In this document: positions 21,306 to 32,303 of the stretch, one piece after another
Layout of the letters: every line of letters starts with the position of its first letter
Numbering within the stretch: position 1 is the first letter of the stretch
Assembly: GCA_038496445.1 (NCBI GenBank)
Contig: JALMLS010000235.1
Location: forward strand, 1 to 48,478
DNA: 48,478 bases
Reading direction: 5' to 3'
Source of the DNA: Trichosphaerium sp. ATCC 40318
Lineage: Eukaryota; Discosea; Flabellinia; Trichosidae
Notes under the pieces: generated by a model
Seen by the model: the letters and a program-made list of their open reading frames with translations, nothing else
Databases searched by the model: none
Told to the model about the DNA's origin: nothing
Program-made: the position numbers and the translations under genes

Positions 21306-23348
21306 TGTATGCGAGAACCAAGAATTCGCTTAAAGTATTTGATATTGCACACATGTTGAATATTGCTTGCATTATGAACAGCTTGCATTATGTAGAATGT
21401 TCATGTAAGTTGTAGGTGAGTGTAATAAGATCTAGTTAGTCAAACATCGTAAACAGTCGCTTCGGAGCACGCGAACTCTGGTGTTTAGTGGAGGTGCTTT
21501 ACACTTATCTTTTTTTGTTTTTTTTTTCACGTGGTCTGAAACGTCAAGACTTTATTTCGTGACCCGTTTTGCGAATTTTAGTTAAATCCAATTTGGTATG
21601 TATTATATCGCATTTTAGGCTTATGAAAAGAAAAGAAAAGTGAAGGGAAAACCTACACTTGATGACTTACATTTTGAGTGATAGTAAAGTGTTTATTGAA
21701 ATAACAGTCGCTTCAAACGCTTTAAGTGACTATGAATCAACTCCTACAAAGTACGGTGTTGCTGTTCCAAAACGCGGGTTTATTGCCCATCTCATGGCGG
21801 AGTTGGCTATTGTCACTACCTACGACGCACGTACGATGTTAATTAATTACTTTTTCCCAGTGTTCAAGCACGTGTTCGTTTTTGTTGTTCTGTGTTTACA
21901 TATCGCTAATACATTGTTAGCATTCATTATATGTGGTATCAGTAAGCTTGTTGTACTATTTAGTAATACTAAATGACTTTATCGGGGGACATAAGCTAGC
22001 GAAGATATATTCAAGGGCTACGCCCATGAGGGATTTTTTACATGACATCAACCTTGACGTCATACCTATTGCATATCTGGTACCTCTAAAATCAGACAAT
22101 ATGGTAAAATGTACAGTTATACATCGTGTAAAGAGATCGTTCTGGAACGGCCAAGGTGAGTTATTTTGCTACTCGTTAAAGATAGATTTTTATGACATGT
22201 TCTAGATTATGCATATGTAATTTTTGGTATTCCGTTGTACTTTTATGTATCTCCTTCAATGACATCAAAAGAGCTGTACCAGAAAGTACTGTTTACCTTA
22301 TAATGTACTTCATATCTTAAGAGGAGTAGATTTGGGATAACTGTAGACGATACATTTTCCCTGATAGCGATATAGATGCACTAGAAAGTAATGAAAATGA
22401 CTTGGAAATGGAATCATTTGGAACGGCTTCTGATGGCGATGATATTGACTGGGTTAACCTTCCGTACCTACATTTAGTATAATTTAATTATATACTTATA
22501 TCATATGAAGATACGAATTGGCTTTGATGGATGACAATGGTTTCAAATGCGGACGAGATGAATGTCTGAAAAAGTAAGAAAAAAATAAAAAAGCGAAAAT
22601 TGTACTAACTATTCATTAAGCGAATGCTATGGTTGTATCATTAAGGTACACCCACGAATCTACCTCTCTTATTTAAAAAATAGGCAACCAGTAAACCCAT
22701 AAACATGGCAGGAAAGAGTATAATAATATCTGCCAACTGGGACAAACAGTTGTTATGGCAAAGCTATGACGAAGAAGAAGCACTTGTACGCTGAATACAA
22801 AGAACAAAAAACTCAAAATTCTTACAACTTTATAAGTCTGTTCTGGTTGATGACTTTGTTGTTGAGTACAGAGAAAAAAAACTACAGGTATGCTGTGATA
22901 ATTCACGTAATGAATATTGACGGATAACACGCTGTAGTATGACGAACTGCTGCGCCTTGGATTTGATGTTTTACGATGCAAAGAGGCTCTAAAGCATAAC
23001 AAAACAGCAACGGATGCATCCTTCTGGATACTAGAAAAAGAACTTGGTCATAGTATGAGAAGAGGTGAAGCTATTGAGTGTCGTTTAAGTCCTCAAGAAA
23101 AGAATATTTTCCAAGTGGATCCAAGGTTTGTTCGCAGAAGCCTAAAATAGTCGAACTAGGTTTAACTTTTTCATAGTCTTTTTGGTGTTGATGGCAGTAC
23201 AAGAAGTAAGTACTCAAGAAATATAAAATTACAACCACATAGACGTTGTGAAACAGAAGAAAGTATGCCTACTATTGATGATCTTACTATTATAAATGAA
23301 TACCCACAAAAGTATGAATCAATAAATTATAAGCAAGAAGCAGCTTAA
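21306..23348 (+). CDS. USP4/15-like protein with UBA domain, catalytic half missing
   Basis: Fragment-like relative of ubiquitin-specific protease USP4/11/15. Exons seen: 21659-21830 region, 21861-21871 (11-nt microexon), 21921-22155, 22206-22285, 22330-22463, 22511-22573, 22621-22645, 22684-22785, 22837-22887, 22938-23125 and 23177-23348. They reproduce the USP4/15 inserted ubiquitin-like region (KYGVAVPKRGFIAHLMAEL, KLAKIYSRATPMRDF), the following VFGIPL-type strand (YVIFGIPLYFYVSPSMTSKE), a Cys cluster (FKCGRDECLK, NECYGCIIK) and the ISANWDKQLL strand. A UBA domain then replaces the expected His-box half (LLRLGFDVLRCKEALKHNKT). A possible first exon at 21306-21404 reads NIACIMNSL, weakly like the USP Cys box; its link to the next exon is unresolved. 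It is probably a non-catalytic ubiquitin-binding protein. Confidence 0.6.
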
Positions 23349-23643
23349 AAACCAACCTTGTCACCTTAGTTTGTTGCTTGACTTATTGTTATTCCCTTAA
23401 TGAAAGCCCTTTCAAAAGCCTTTAACATAACATAGTCTAATGCAACTGCAATATAAACAGGATCGACTAAGTGATAACAAGGACTTAAGGGAGCATTGAA
23501 CTAAAAAAAAAAAAGGATCTGTTGTAGCTCACAGTGTTACATCTTTGCTGTTTAATTTCTTTTATTTTAAAAGTATTTATGAAGGGATGTGATACAGCGT
23601 TTAGGAAGTAATGAATATTTTTGCTGGTGGATTTTTTTGGTTC
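23349..23643. other. Convergent 3' region
   Basis: No gene seen; A-rich runs near 23503. Confidence 0.45.
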
Positions 23644-25182
23644 TTATTTTTTTCTTAAACGAAGTTGTTCAACTTCATCACGTAAATGCTTTGATTCATT
23701 TGAAAAGAAAGTATTAAGAAAAGATCTATTCATATCTTGGTATTCATTCTTTGTCATATTTGTTGCAATGTCGCTCTGTCGTACAATATGCTAATAAACG
23801 TTTAACAAAAAAGAAAAAAGAAGAACAAAAAAAAGGCGTAGAAAAAACACGACCCAAACCATCGTTATGACAATGGCCAGATCCTAATTAGATCATTGTA
23901 TACAAGCAAATTTGCGAATATAAGTTTACAGAAGTCTGTTCAGAAGAGTGTATTGTACAAATGAAGAAAAATGATAAAATTACCCTTTTCGATTCCGCGT
24001 AAGCGCCATAGGCATTAGGAGCTATCATTTCAATCCTTTGTATTGCTTTTTCTATCAAATCATTATGAGGTATAACTTCATCGATTATTTTGGCATCCTT
24101 GGCAGATTGAGGGCCATAAGGCTTTCCAAGTCTAAAAAGAGAAAACTGTAAGTGGTTTTTGGAATTACTATTCTTTTTTTTTCTTCGCACAGTACTGCTT
24201 CAAAAAATTCTTCTTGAGGAATTTTATGTCTTAATATATTATAGGGAACAGCTGGATATGCAATACCAACTTTTGGGACACCAGACAGTTGCACTTTGCA
24301 CTTAGCATCACTTTTTAAAGTAAGCAAACAAGGTAGTAAGTTTTGTTGAGTTGTTTGTACCTAATGAGTCTAAAGTCACATGCTAAAGCAAGGACGAGGC
24401 CTCCTGCAACGCAATGACCATTAATTGCAGCTACTGTAGGCACAGGTAACCTAAATTTTAATTGACACGTGCAAGCAAGCGACACAATATATTTTCTTGA
24501 AAAAGAAGTATTTATTTGATACGTACTTCGCCATTTGTTGAACTAGAGAACTAAAAGAGTTGTATGCAAGGTTACATACATAATCTTCTAAATCATCCCT
24601 ATTTAATGTACTCATATACGTCAAATCTAAACCTACAAGAAAGCGGTTTAGAACCCAACAAAAAACTTTTTTTATTTTGATGAAACGTCAAATTGATTGA
24701 CACGGTGTCACTCTACAGGATGATTCATTGTCTTTAATAGTGCTCGTACCACTAGAAAACCATTTTTCTGTGCCTGTGAATACCTTTATCGCTTGTCAGA
24801 GGTGGTTCGAAGCGTGTAACAATAAAACTAACAGCAGTACGCACAATACCCATTTTACTTAGTGTTTCGTCTTGTTCGAGTACTTTTAGAGTGCTACGTC
24901 CTTTATCAATGCAGTCTTGTGTAAATACTACATTGTATTAACTTTCTAACTCATATTTGGCTAGCACACTACGAATAAGAACGCGTTGAACCTACCATTG
25001 GCTTTTTTGTTAGAATTAACAGTTACAACGACAACATTTCGCTCTGGAATTGGTTTTATATCCCATAGATCATTTTTCCAGCTCTGCCAGCAATAATCAC
25101 GCGAAAACCGTTTACATTGACGTTTTGGCTTTGTATCTACTGATGAACGCGTTCGTGCACGCGTTGTTGCAATGCGTAGCAT
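23644..25182 (-). CDS. Enoyl-CoA hydratase/isomerase family (ECI-like)
   Basis: Crotonase-fold enzyme, most like delta3-delta2-enoyl-CoA isomerase, acting in beta-oxidation. Exon 1 starts at 25182 with an Arg-rich leader (MLRIATTRARTRSS) that suggests mitochondrial import. It then has NVVVVTVNSNKKAN, VLEQDETLSKMVFTGTEKWF, the oxyanion-hole pieces SSGLDLTYMSTL and INGHCVAGGLVLALACDFRL, and PYGPQSAKDAKIIDEVIP. The C-terminus is coiled (HLRDEVEQLRLRKK) with no SKL-type peroxisomal signal. The exon 1/2 junction skips an in-frame stop (intron about 24993-24926). Phase 1 and phase 2 junctions all close. Typical isomerases place a catalytic acid after the glycine-rich loop; here the residue could not be assigned by eye, so hydratase versus isomerase is open. 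Confidence 0.82.
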
Positions 25183-25319
25183 CCCAATTGTTATTTAAGA
25201 CATACTTGATAAGGCAACTGATACACAGTCTCGCAAGTCGTTTTATTACTCTCGGAGTGTATTTACAAGCAGTGTTGCTAGAATTACAGGTTTTACGCTT
25301 TCACAGCGCATTTAGCACT

Positions 25320-25607
25320 TTAAGCATGCGGAACCTTCTTCTGATGGTCTATGTGTATGTATACGATCACTCCCTCACCAATATTCTCGTGTACGATATA
25401 TTTATCTAGTGTGTCAAGCCTAACGTCGTCTTGTAGAACTTGGTGCGTCCGTAGTATGATTGCAACCATTTTGTGATAGAAATCTGTTGCAAACTCTTTA
25501 TCGCACAAGTGGCTTTTAGCATCACCAATTGTAGCGTCAGACGGTAATGTGTAGTAGTAGTCTTTGGTTAACGTCTTTATTTTTACGTTAAGCTTGTCTT
25601 CTGTCAT
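25320..25607 (-). CDS. Ubiquitin-fold small protein, 95 aa
   Basis: Single exon. The start VKIKTLTKDYYYTLPSDATI followed by GDAKSHL has the beta-grasp pattern of ubiquitin-like domains (strand, turn, strand, helix). It ends KKVPHA with no terminal Gly-Gly, so conjugation is unlikely. It may be a stand-alone adaptor or cofactor. The specific family is not recognised. It lies in tandem 137 bp upstream of the ECI-like gene on the same strand. Confidence 0.5.
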   Translation of the reverse strand: MTEDKLNVKIKTLTKDYYYTLPSDATIGDAKSHLCDKEFATDFYHKMVAIILRTHQVLQDDVRLDTLDKYIVHENIGEGVIVYIHIDHQKKVPHA

Positions 25608-25842
25608 TGTAATAAATATTGTGTTTCCTTGTTAAGTCATTGTTGTTCATGCTTCAACTATCACAAGGATGCCTAAGGATAATGCCGTGCCTATCATACA
25701 AAGCATTTATTAACCATAAGTAGTACAAATATGCACGATTAGAAGAGTCTGCGTCCTCGTCTCATACATAAAATCGTATTTTTTTCTGTTTTTTTGTGGT
25801 TAAAAATAGAACTTCGAAAATCGATAAAGTCTTACTTTGCGC
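25608..25842. other. Intergenic
   Basis: AT-rich; no feature seen. Confidence 0.4.
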
Positions 25843-26181
25843 TTAAACAATTATGTCGCCGTCGGCACAAATTAGATATCCATAATTTGCATAGCTATTA
25901 GAAGCCACTTTATAGCGTACCAACGTGCTGAATGTTGAAGCCTGAGATTGTATTTTCATCAAAAGTTTATGTATTTCCGGCGTAACACTTCCTCCGTAAT
26001 CCGGGGCAACACTTCCACCGGAATCAGTTCTGATTGTATAACCTTTAAGCCAGTGAGTAGTGCTAGTGTCGGTTTTTATTGGCAAGTTTTTCTGCGACTT
26101 TTCTTCCAATTTTTTTTTTTTTGAACAACCACTGTGTAAGCTCACGTGACGTACAATGGAAACTGTCGATGCTTCACGCAT
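25843..26181 (-). CDS. Roadblock/LC7-fold protein, LAMTOR5-like, 90 aa
   Basis: Exon 1 26181-26155 (MREASTVSI), intron 26154-26092 (donor GTACGTCACGTGAG), exon 2 26091-25843. The spliced protein is 90 residues, the size of LAMTOR5 (Ragulator subunit, lysosomal mTORC1/Rag platform). Its pattern fits a Roadblock fold: KGYTIRTDSGGSVAPDYGG resembles the GvlctDs.Gl.l...G strand pair, followed by a central helix (PEIHKLLMKIQSQAS) and C-terminal strands (YKVASNSYANYGYLICADGD). The assignment to LAMTOR5 rather than another Roadblock member is inference. Confidence 0.5.
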   Translation of the reverse strand: MREASTVSIVRHVSLHSGCSKKKKLEEKSQKNLPIKTDTSTTHWLKGYTIRTDSGGSVAPDYGGSVTPEIHKLLMKIQSQASTFSTLVRYKVASNSYANYGYLICADGDIIV

Positions 26182-27031
26182 TAAAACGCGTCAGGTCAAA
26201 GGATTAAGAGAAGGATGGGAGTGCTTATCTATAATAGGGAAAGTGTTGTACGTTATCTGCATGATACGGCTTCTTTTGTTTGGCGCATTGCTAGAGATCC
26301 TACCTCTTGCGATTTTACGCGGTTTTAAGGCTGCAAACTCTAATCTCGTTACAATAAAACCAAACAACGTTTGGTGTGTCTATACACAATTCAAAGGTAT
26401 CATTGAAGGCGTTATGACTATTGTAAAGCTAAATGACAAAGACGATGGCATCCTTCTCTACAACGTCGCTTTCCCAGACCCAAAGACAGTAAAGCAAGTG
26501 AGAGACATTGGGTTACCCGTTAAATATATTCTAGTGCCTTCTCCTGCACATGACTCTTACGCAACGTTCTGGAAAGACCTTTTCAAAGAAGCTCAAGTCA
26601 TTTGTCCTGCAGACACTGTAGATGCAATGACAGGTATTGTAGATATTGCTGGATCTGTTCAAGACGTTCTACCTCTCCTAGATACTGATATTAAGATATA
26701 TGACAACTCAAAGAGCTTACGTGTTCAAGGAGAACTTTTGTACACTTTTAAGCTATCTTGTGGTCTTAATGTAGTACTTGGTGATTGTGGTACTATGCCT
26801 TTCACTCCGTATCCATGGAGAATTCTTGCTGGAGTTGTATCGTTATGGGGTAGTCCTGTAGTTAACCCTTTTTGGGTGAGGAGGTGCATCTCAAATAGAC
26901 AGGGATATGCAAACACATTAAAAGTCATTGCAAAGAATGGTCCATGGGATGTTTTTGCGCCTCAACATGGGTATGTAATGACGCGCAATATTTCTAGCAC
27001 GTTGAATGGTATTGCAGGGCGTCTGTGTTAA
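26156..27031 (+). CDS. DUF4336 / metallo-beta-lactamase-like protein, 291 aa
   Basis: Single exon. After an N-terminal hydrophobic stretch (VLYVICMIRLLLFGALLEIL) the core reads PNNVWCVYTQ, GILLYNVAFPD, VKYILVPSPAHDSYATFW, AQVICPADT and LNVVLGDCGTMPF. The strand order and the Y.......P...H position resemble DUF4336 proteins, which keep a metallo-beta-lactamase scaffold but lack the full HxHxDH zinc motif; no HxHxDH is seen here. Enzyme activity is therefore doubtful. The first 26 bp overlap, on the opposite strand, exon 1 of the Roadblock gene; a later Met near 26261 is an alternative start. AATAAA at about 27042. Confidence 0.65.
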   Translation: METVDASRIKTRQVKGLREGWECLSIIGKVLYVICMIRLLLFGALLEILPLAILRGFKAANSNLVTIKPNNVWCVYTQFKGIIEGVMTIVKLNDKDDGILLYNVAFPDPKTVKQVRDIGLPVKYILVPSPAHDSYATFWKDLFKEAQVICPADTVDAMTGIVDIAGSVQDVLPLLDTDIKIYDNSKSLRVQGELLYTFKLSCGLNVVLGDCGTMPFTPYPWRILAGVVSLWGSPVVNPFWVRRCISNRQGYANTLKVIAKNGPWDVFAPQHGYVMTRNISSTLNGIAGRLC

Positions 27032-27485
27032 CATCTAGCAAATAAATCTAACAGTTAACTTATACTTGAAAATGTAAACCATAGCGCTCGCCTTTCCACT
27101 TGCAGTGAAATACGAATTTAATTCATATTCCATAAACAACATTAACATAACCTCTGAAGTGCCATAGAGCTTTCTTACGCTGATCTTCTACTGCACAAAC
27201 AAGATAACATAGAATTTCTTCTATTTATTTGCATAAGTTTAATGGTAGGACGAAGTGCACACTTAACGTTTCTCCCTGTACGCCCTGAAAATGTCTCGGG
27301 GAGCCATGTGCGCCTATTTGCGTGGTGAACGATAGGCAGAATAATCGCATCCACTTGTCACGATAATTTAATTGAAGAAGTGCCACTCAGAAATCTCAAT
27401 AAAATTCGCAAGGCTACCCATTTCAGTAAAAGAAGGTCTTCACTTTCGAGACTTGGGTTTTCATAAACTGTCCTGCCTGTCACAG
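27032..27485. other. Intergenic
   Basis: No convincing exon. Upstream region of the macro-domain gene. An in-frame ATG at 27372 exists, but the MGNTASA start at 27486 is more natural. Confidence 0.45.
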
Positions 27486-30400
27486 ATGGGAAATACAGCC
27501 AGCGCCCCAGAACCCATAGATTCGTTTAAAGTTGACCCAGCTCTTGTTGGTGTCAATTACTCTGGGAAACCGTTAGCAAACCATGATACTGATAATGGCG
27601 TTCGCCTTCAAGTCTATTTATGCGGAGGGTTTAAAAATATAAGAGTTGAAGCTCTTGTCATAACAAAACACGACGCTCAAGGAATACTGAGCGAATACAA
27701 TCAAAATAAAATGGAACTAACAAAAGAGCAAGATTACGCTTTCACTTCGCACGTGTTTTTTGTTTTACGTATCACGTGTCTTACACAAACCTAGAGCTAT
27801 ATCTAAAGCATTGAAAACTCTCGAAGACGCGAATATTGTATCCTGTCGAGCGTACGGTTATTATTGTGAACACTTCATCATTGTAAACGATGTAGAAGGC
27901 GAAAAGTGAGTTAATATTTTGTTTTCTTTTTCTAACGTGATTTGTTTTTAGAGAATTAGAGGCATTACTTTTGGAAGCATGGAAGTTGGCTTCCTCACTG
28001 CAAGTTGTCAGCCTCGGTATTCCTTTTAGTGTCGACAATTCCGCAAGTGAGGTGTTTGCTCTTATATTGACGAAGGTTTGTTGTAAAGGTATTTCTTTCG
28101 AAAAAGTTTACTCAACTTTATTAAGGTGTTCAATACAATTGATGTTTCCTCTGTTAAAAAGATTCGATTCATTGCAACACAAGAATCACATGCAAGATAC
28201 TTGTTGAATGCGTGGCGTATCCAAAAATGGCCTTTGAACATCACAAAATCAATTGCTGGAGCGAAGAATGGCATTTCAGGTACAATGTTATCATTCTTCC
28301 CGCTCTCACACTGTTTAGTGGAACTTGCTGTCGGCGATATTGCATCAGAGGGCTCTCAGGTGATAGTAAGCCCTTGTGATGCGTACATGAAAAATAAAGG
28401 AGGAGCAGCGAAAGCGATTGTATCTAAGGTAGTTTCTTACAATTTTCTACTTGACGTAACTCAAACTTCTCCAAGGCTGGAATCCAATCGTTATGTAATG
28501 CGCACGTGATTGACAATGGTCCTTTAAAGGATGAAGGTAATAGTACTATACCTGTTTATTAATGTTAATTATGATAAGTCTGTATAATAACACCGAGTGG
28601 AAGACTTGCTAGTCAAGGAGTAGAAGCGATAGTTCATGCCTTTACGCCAAAGTATGATCCAGAAAACAGCAGCCAAGAGGAAATGCTTGGTAGACAAGTA
28701 GCAAAAGTCTTGCGTGCTTGTGTGACGGGTGAATTTCAATCAGTGTCTTTTCCAGCGTTAGGTCAGTCAATGTAATCCTACAGTGACTTAATAGTATTAA
28801 AGGAACTGGACGAAGCTCATGGCCAGTAGAGATTGTTGCGCGTCATATGATTGACGCCATATTTCGTCTTTCTAAAGGCAGGAACGGCATCAAGTTATCA
28901 CTTGTTCGTATTGTACTGTTTGATAATGCTTCGTACAAAGTGTTTCACAAAGTTCTTCAACAAAAGTGCTCTGTCTTTGAAATACAAACTCCTAGTATAA
29001 AAGCGCAAGGTACAGTGTAAAAACCGAACTGATAATAGTTCTAACATTCTCTGTAGATGCTTGCGGTGTTAGAGGTTTGAATAGTGGTATCAACTTTAAG
29101 GAGAATGCGGAAGGATTAAAGAACAGGATTACTCAGCATATGTCTTCAACAAGTGGTATTTGAGCCTTCTTTTTCTTTTTCGACGAGGTTAACGAATGTC
29201 TTAGATGACAAGGCACCTAGTGGAAGCAAGGAAGTAATGTCGTTTCTTGAAAATTGTCAGCCAGTACATAGATGTTCAGTACCTGTATTCCTTATGGTCC
29301 TTCATTCTGGTGAGTAATTTTATGACTTGTACTTAAAGAATACCTAACTTAAGGTTGTTTGTTTAAGGCGGATTGAGATCACGTTTTGATCTGTTGCAAG
29401 AAAAGTTTGCTCAGTTTCCGAAAAAATTCATCAGGCGACGTATTGAGCATAGTTATAGGCTGTATACAATATTGTCGGTTCATAAGCCAGAAGAAGAATG
29501 GTCTCATGATAGAAGGAAAGAGAGAAAAAGTGTTGTTGTAAATTACCTTGTTTACTCTGTCCTATTGATTCTAGAGAACTCCAAATGCTTGTCACAAATC
29601 AACGAGAACATCACAAGCCAAAAGAGCAGGTAAGTACAACCCAATGTGTATTAATGTGTTAGTGAAATGACGTATGTTTTAGATATGAGCGAGAAATGCT
29701 TGATATTCTCGAAACACCAGCTTTCTTACCGATTCTTGGGGGTATGTACAAAAGTAATTTATTAATTCAATATATTCACATGTTGTTTATCGTGTTACTT
29801 CTACGGTGACTGAAGTTTCCTTAGAATTAGCAGTGGATATTGCCGAAAAATTCAAACAAACAGTGGCCAATAAAACACCTGGATTCGGTCATATAAAAGA
29901 CAAGACAATGGGCACGTGTTTTTGAATTAAATAGTATTTTTGGTATTAATGAGAAATAATAGGTACTGATAAACAAGTATTCGCCACCCTTGGTTCCAAT
30001 AATTATGATTACGGATCAGTACAAATCATTCTAAAGAAAGGTGATTAATCTAAGTATTCTATTTTTGAGTATTAACACGTTACAGAAATTATGGAGCATG
30101 AAGATTGTAATATATCACCTGTATCAAGTATTTACTACTACAGAAGAAACGTTCTTGCTAATAGAAGACCTTGGTCTCTAAACGTACGTTCAATAAAGTT
30201 GGTTTAGAAGTCTTGTTTTCATCTTCTAATCCAACAAAGACTGAGAAAGAGAAAGGAGAGAAATACGTATTTACAAGTGCTGAGGTACAAAGTAATATGT
30301 TTGACCAAATACTGATATACTTAACAAGGCTGTTTTCTTAAATCATAGAGACTTGTTACACGTTTCACAACCAGAATGGAAAGAAGTCATGGCGATGGAT

Positions 30401-30948
30401 ATTGAATCTGCGATGAAAAGACTTTTGACTGGCAAAGTAAAACATGATAAGTATTCAAGGAAACACCCAGATATTGCTGATCCATCCAGTCACGATATCA
30501 TTGAGGCTTATCTAAACTCAAACGGTCACACTCAAATCGAAGTGCACATGCCTTCATTCGTACCTTTATCATTCATTGACAAGATTGTCATTGACAAAAC
30601 ATCTGCTCCACAATCGCTCTTGGATATCCTTGCAAATATTCCTCATGGAGATGGCACACTACTTGATGTTGTTGAGTTGAAAAACACAGCTAATGACGTT
30701 TCTGAGCACATTAAAACATTGTACGATTTGTTGTTTTAGTTTCATACTCTCGTGGGTTTTATTGCTAACAACATTTGATTAGGTGGTACCAAAAGCATGT
30801 ATCTGTTGGTTCTGAGACACATAGCAGTAGTCAGAAGTGTACTTGGGCACAACAAGTATTTGTTGTACCTGACGAAGAGCAAGGCAATGGCTTGTATAGA
30901 TTTGTAAGAATGTTAGCTGGATACGTTTATAGTTTCCTGCCAACATAA
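27486..30948 (+). CDS. Large macro-domain protein, N-myristoylation-type start
   Basis: About 17 exons. It opens MGNTASAPEP, which fits the N-myristoylation consensus (Gly2, Ser6), so it is probably membrane-tethered. A macro domain spans about 28330-28910: VELAVGDIASEG, VSPCDAYMKNKGGAAKAIV (the NGGaa loop), ADP-ribose-type contacts in VCIITPSGRLASQGVEAIVH, and VSFPALGTGRSSWPVEIVAR (the phosphate-binding GtG loop). The C-terminal 600 residues are helical and mixed, with no family recognised (LRSRFDLLQEKFAQFPKKF, EIEAYLNSN-type region, ending YVYSFLPT). Introns at 27749 and 29922 start with GCACGTG. It is probably a reader or eraser of ADP-ribose. It could be a PARP relative, but no PARP catalytic motif was found. 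Confidence 0.75.
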
Positions 30949-31560
30949 CTGTATTGTAAAGTAAAGTAACCTGTTTAAATGAGATTAAACCTTAACACCA
31001 TGGTTGAGCCTATAGTAGTGTAAACTGTTAGCTAGCTAACGGTACTTTTGAAACAATCTGTGCTTCAAAACCACAAAGGTCTATCCATTTATAAGCTTGC
31101 CATCTTCTGTTAGCATAGCACATCGACAGTACTGCACCATAGTCACATGCTTGCGATCATGTTTAATCAACTCACAGAAGTCTAAGTAGATAGTATTGAT
31201 AGTATTAGTACCTTATACAGATAAGCGTCTATTGCTTCATAGCCACGTGATAGTGGAAAATCTGAAAAAACCTACCAGATTCTTTAGGTGCGTCTTAGAT
31301 AGGCTGTAATGCTGTCTCCACTGGAAGGTTTTAAAGTACCCGAAACAATGCTCAAAAGCAGTAGCGAAATATATCAAAACGTTGCTTGACGTCCTGTATC
31401 AACATGTCGGGAAATTCAAACTACTCAAGCAAGCACAATTTTGTGTTTTGCCCGAAAATTTTGGTGGATTTGCTCTACCTGTATCAAGCAGCTCTTAACA
31501 CGCTTAAATACATTAAACACTGCTAATACTATATTCTACGATGGTATAAAATGGTTTTTA
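30949..31560. other. Decayed coding sequence, minus strand
   Basis: On the minus strand, 31066-31190 reads like protein (YLDFCELIKHDRKHVTMVQY then CRCAMLTEDGKLING) before a stop. About 31220-31260 gives GYEAIDAYLYK. The pieces do not join in one phase and the rest is full of stops, so this looks like a relic. Family not recognised. Confidence 0.35.
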
Positions 31561-32160
31561 AGATGATCAGTTCACAAATGTTGAGCATGTTAGAAAATAA
31601 TCTCCAATAAGATTTTATACGACTTCCGTGTGGTACAAAGGTAGTTATCTAAAAGTCAAACAATTCAGGCTTCGTTGTTTTGATAAAGTGCCTCTATCAA
31701 ACTCTTTGTATGGTTTTGCTAGCAGATGATGGAACTCCATGTTTTGTTGTACAAAATCTCGGCATCCAGGTTGTTCGGATGATGTTACTCTTTCTTGTCA
31801 TATCCACTTACAATTTTTACCAGTAAAGGTAAAAATGAAAGGGCCTTAATAGGCCGTATAACGACTCTTTTAACAGTTCAAAACAGCTTTTTATGTCTTC
31901 AGTGAAATGTTTATTTTGTAGTAACAGATGAAGTAACTAAAACAAGATGTAACTGAACAGTCGTTGTACAATATGTATCCTTCCGCAATTATAATGTTAC
32001 GGCAATAGTGATACATACGAAATATATATGATCTTATAGCGTGTCATGAAGTAGGTCTTTCTAAACCTGCGACTTACAAAGTTCGAGTTTTTCTCCACAG
32101 AAAGTCAAATTGCACTCACGAGCCTACTACCTATGTATAGCTAAAGTTCATGATGACTCC
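31560..32160 (+). pseudogene. Broken paralogue of the 42.8-43.2 kb gene (inverted copy A)
   Basis: 31609-31790 is about 97% identical, in reverse orientation, to 42867-43051, where the frame is open. Copy A has a TAA just before DFIRLPCGTK and has lost one base in the NLGNPG region. Downstream stretches still read like protein (DDVTLSCHIHLQFLPVK, FKTAFYVFSEM, and GLSKPATYKVRVFLHRKSNC near 32060), so A may preserve a 3' part that copy B lacks. Confidence 0.55.
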
Positions 32161-32303
32161 TCTGAGAACAGAACTACTTTAAAATATAACGTACATCCGT
32201 TTTGTGAAAGTGCAACACGTGATCTTCTGTGGCACTGATCTTATGTGATTTTTGTAGTGTGGTCCACATCTTGAAACACTCAAGCATCTATTCACAATTC
32301 AGT

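Noticed and set aside
24926-24993. In-frame stop between exons 1 and 2 of the ECI-like gene
   Set aside because: A GTAGGT to TGTAG intron joins NSNKKAN to VFTQDC in phase 1.
30353-30739. Stop after DLLF as the end of the macro-domain gene
   Set aside because: A GTACGA donor just before it joins to a further exon (WYQKHVSVGS) in frame, ending at 30948.
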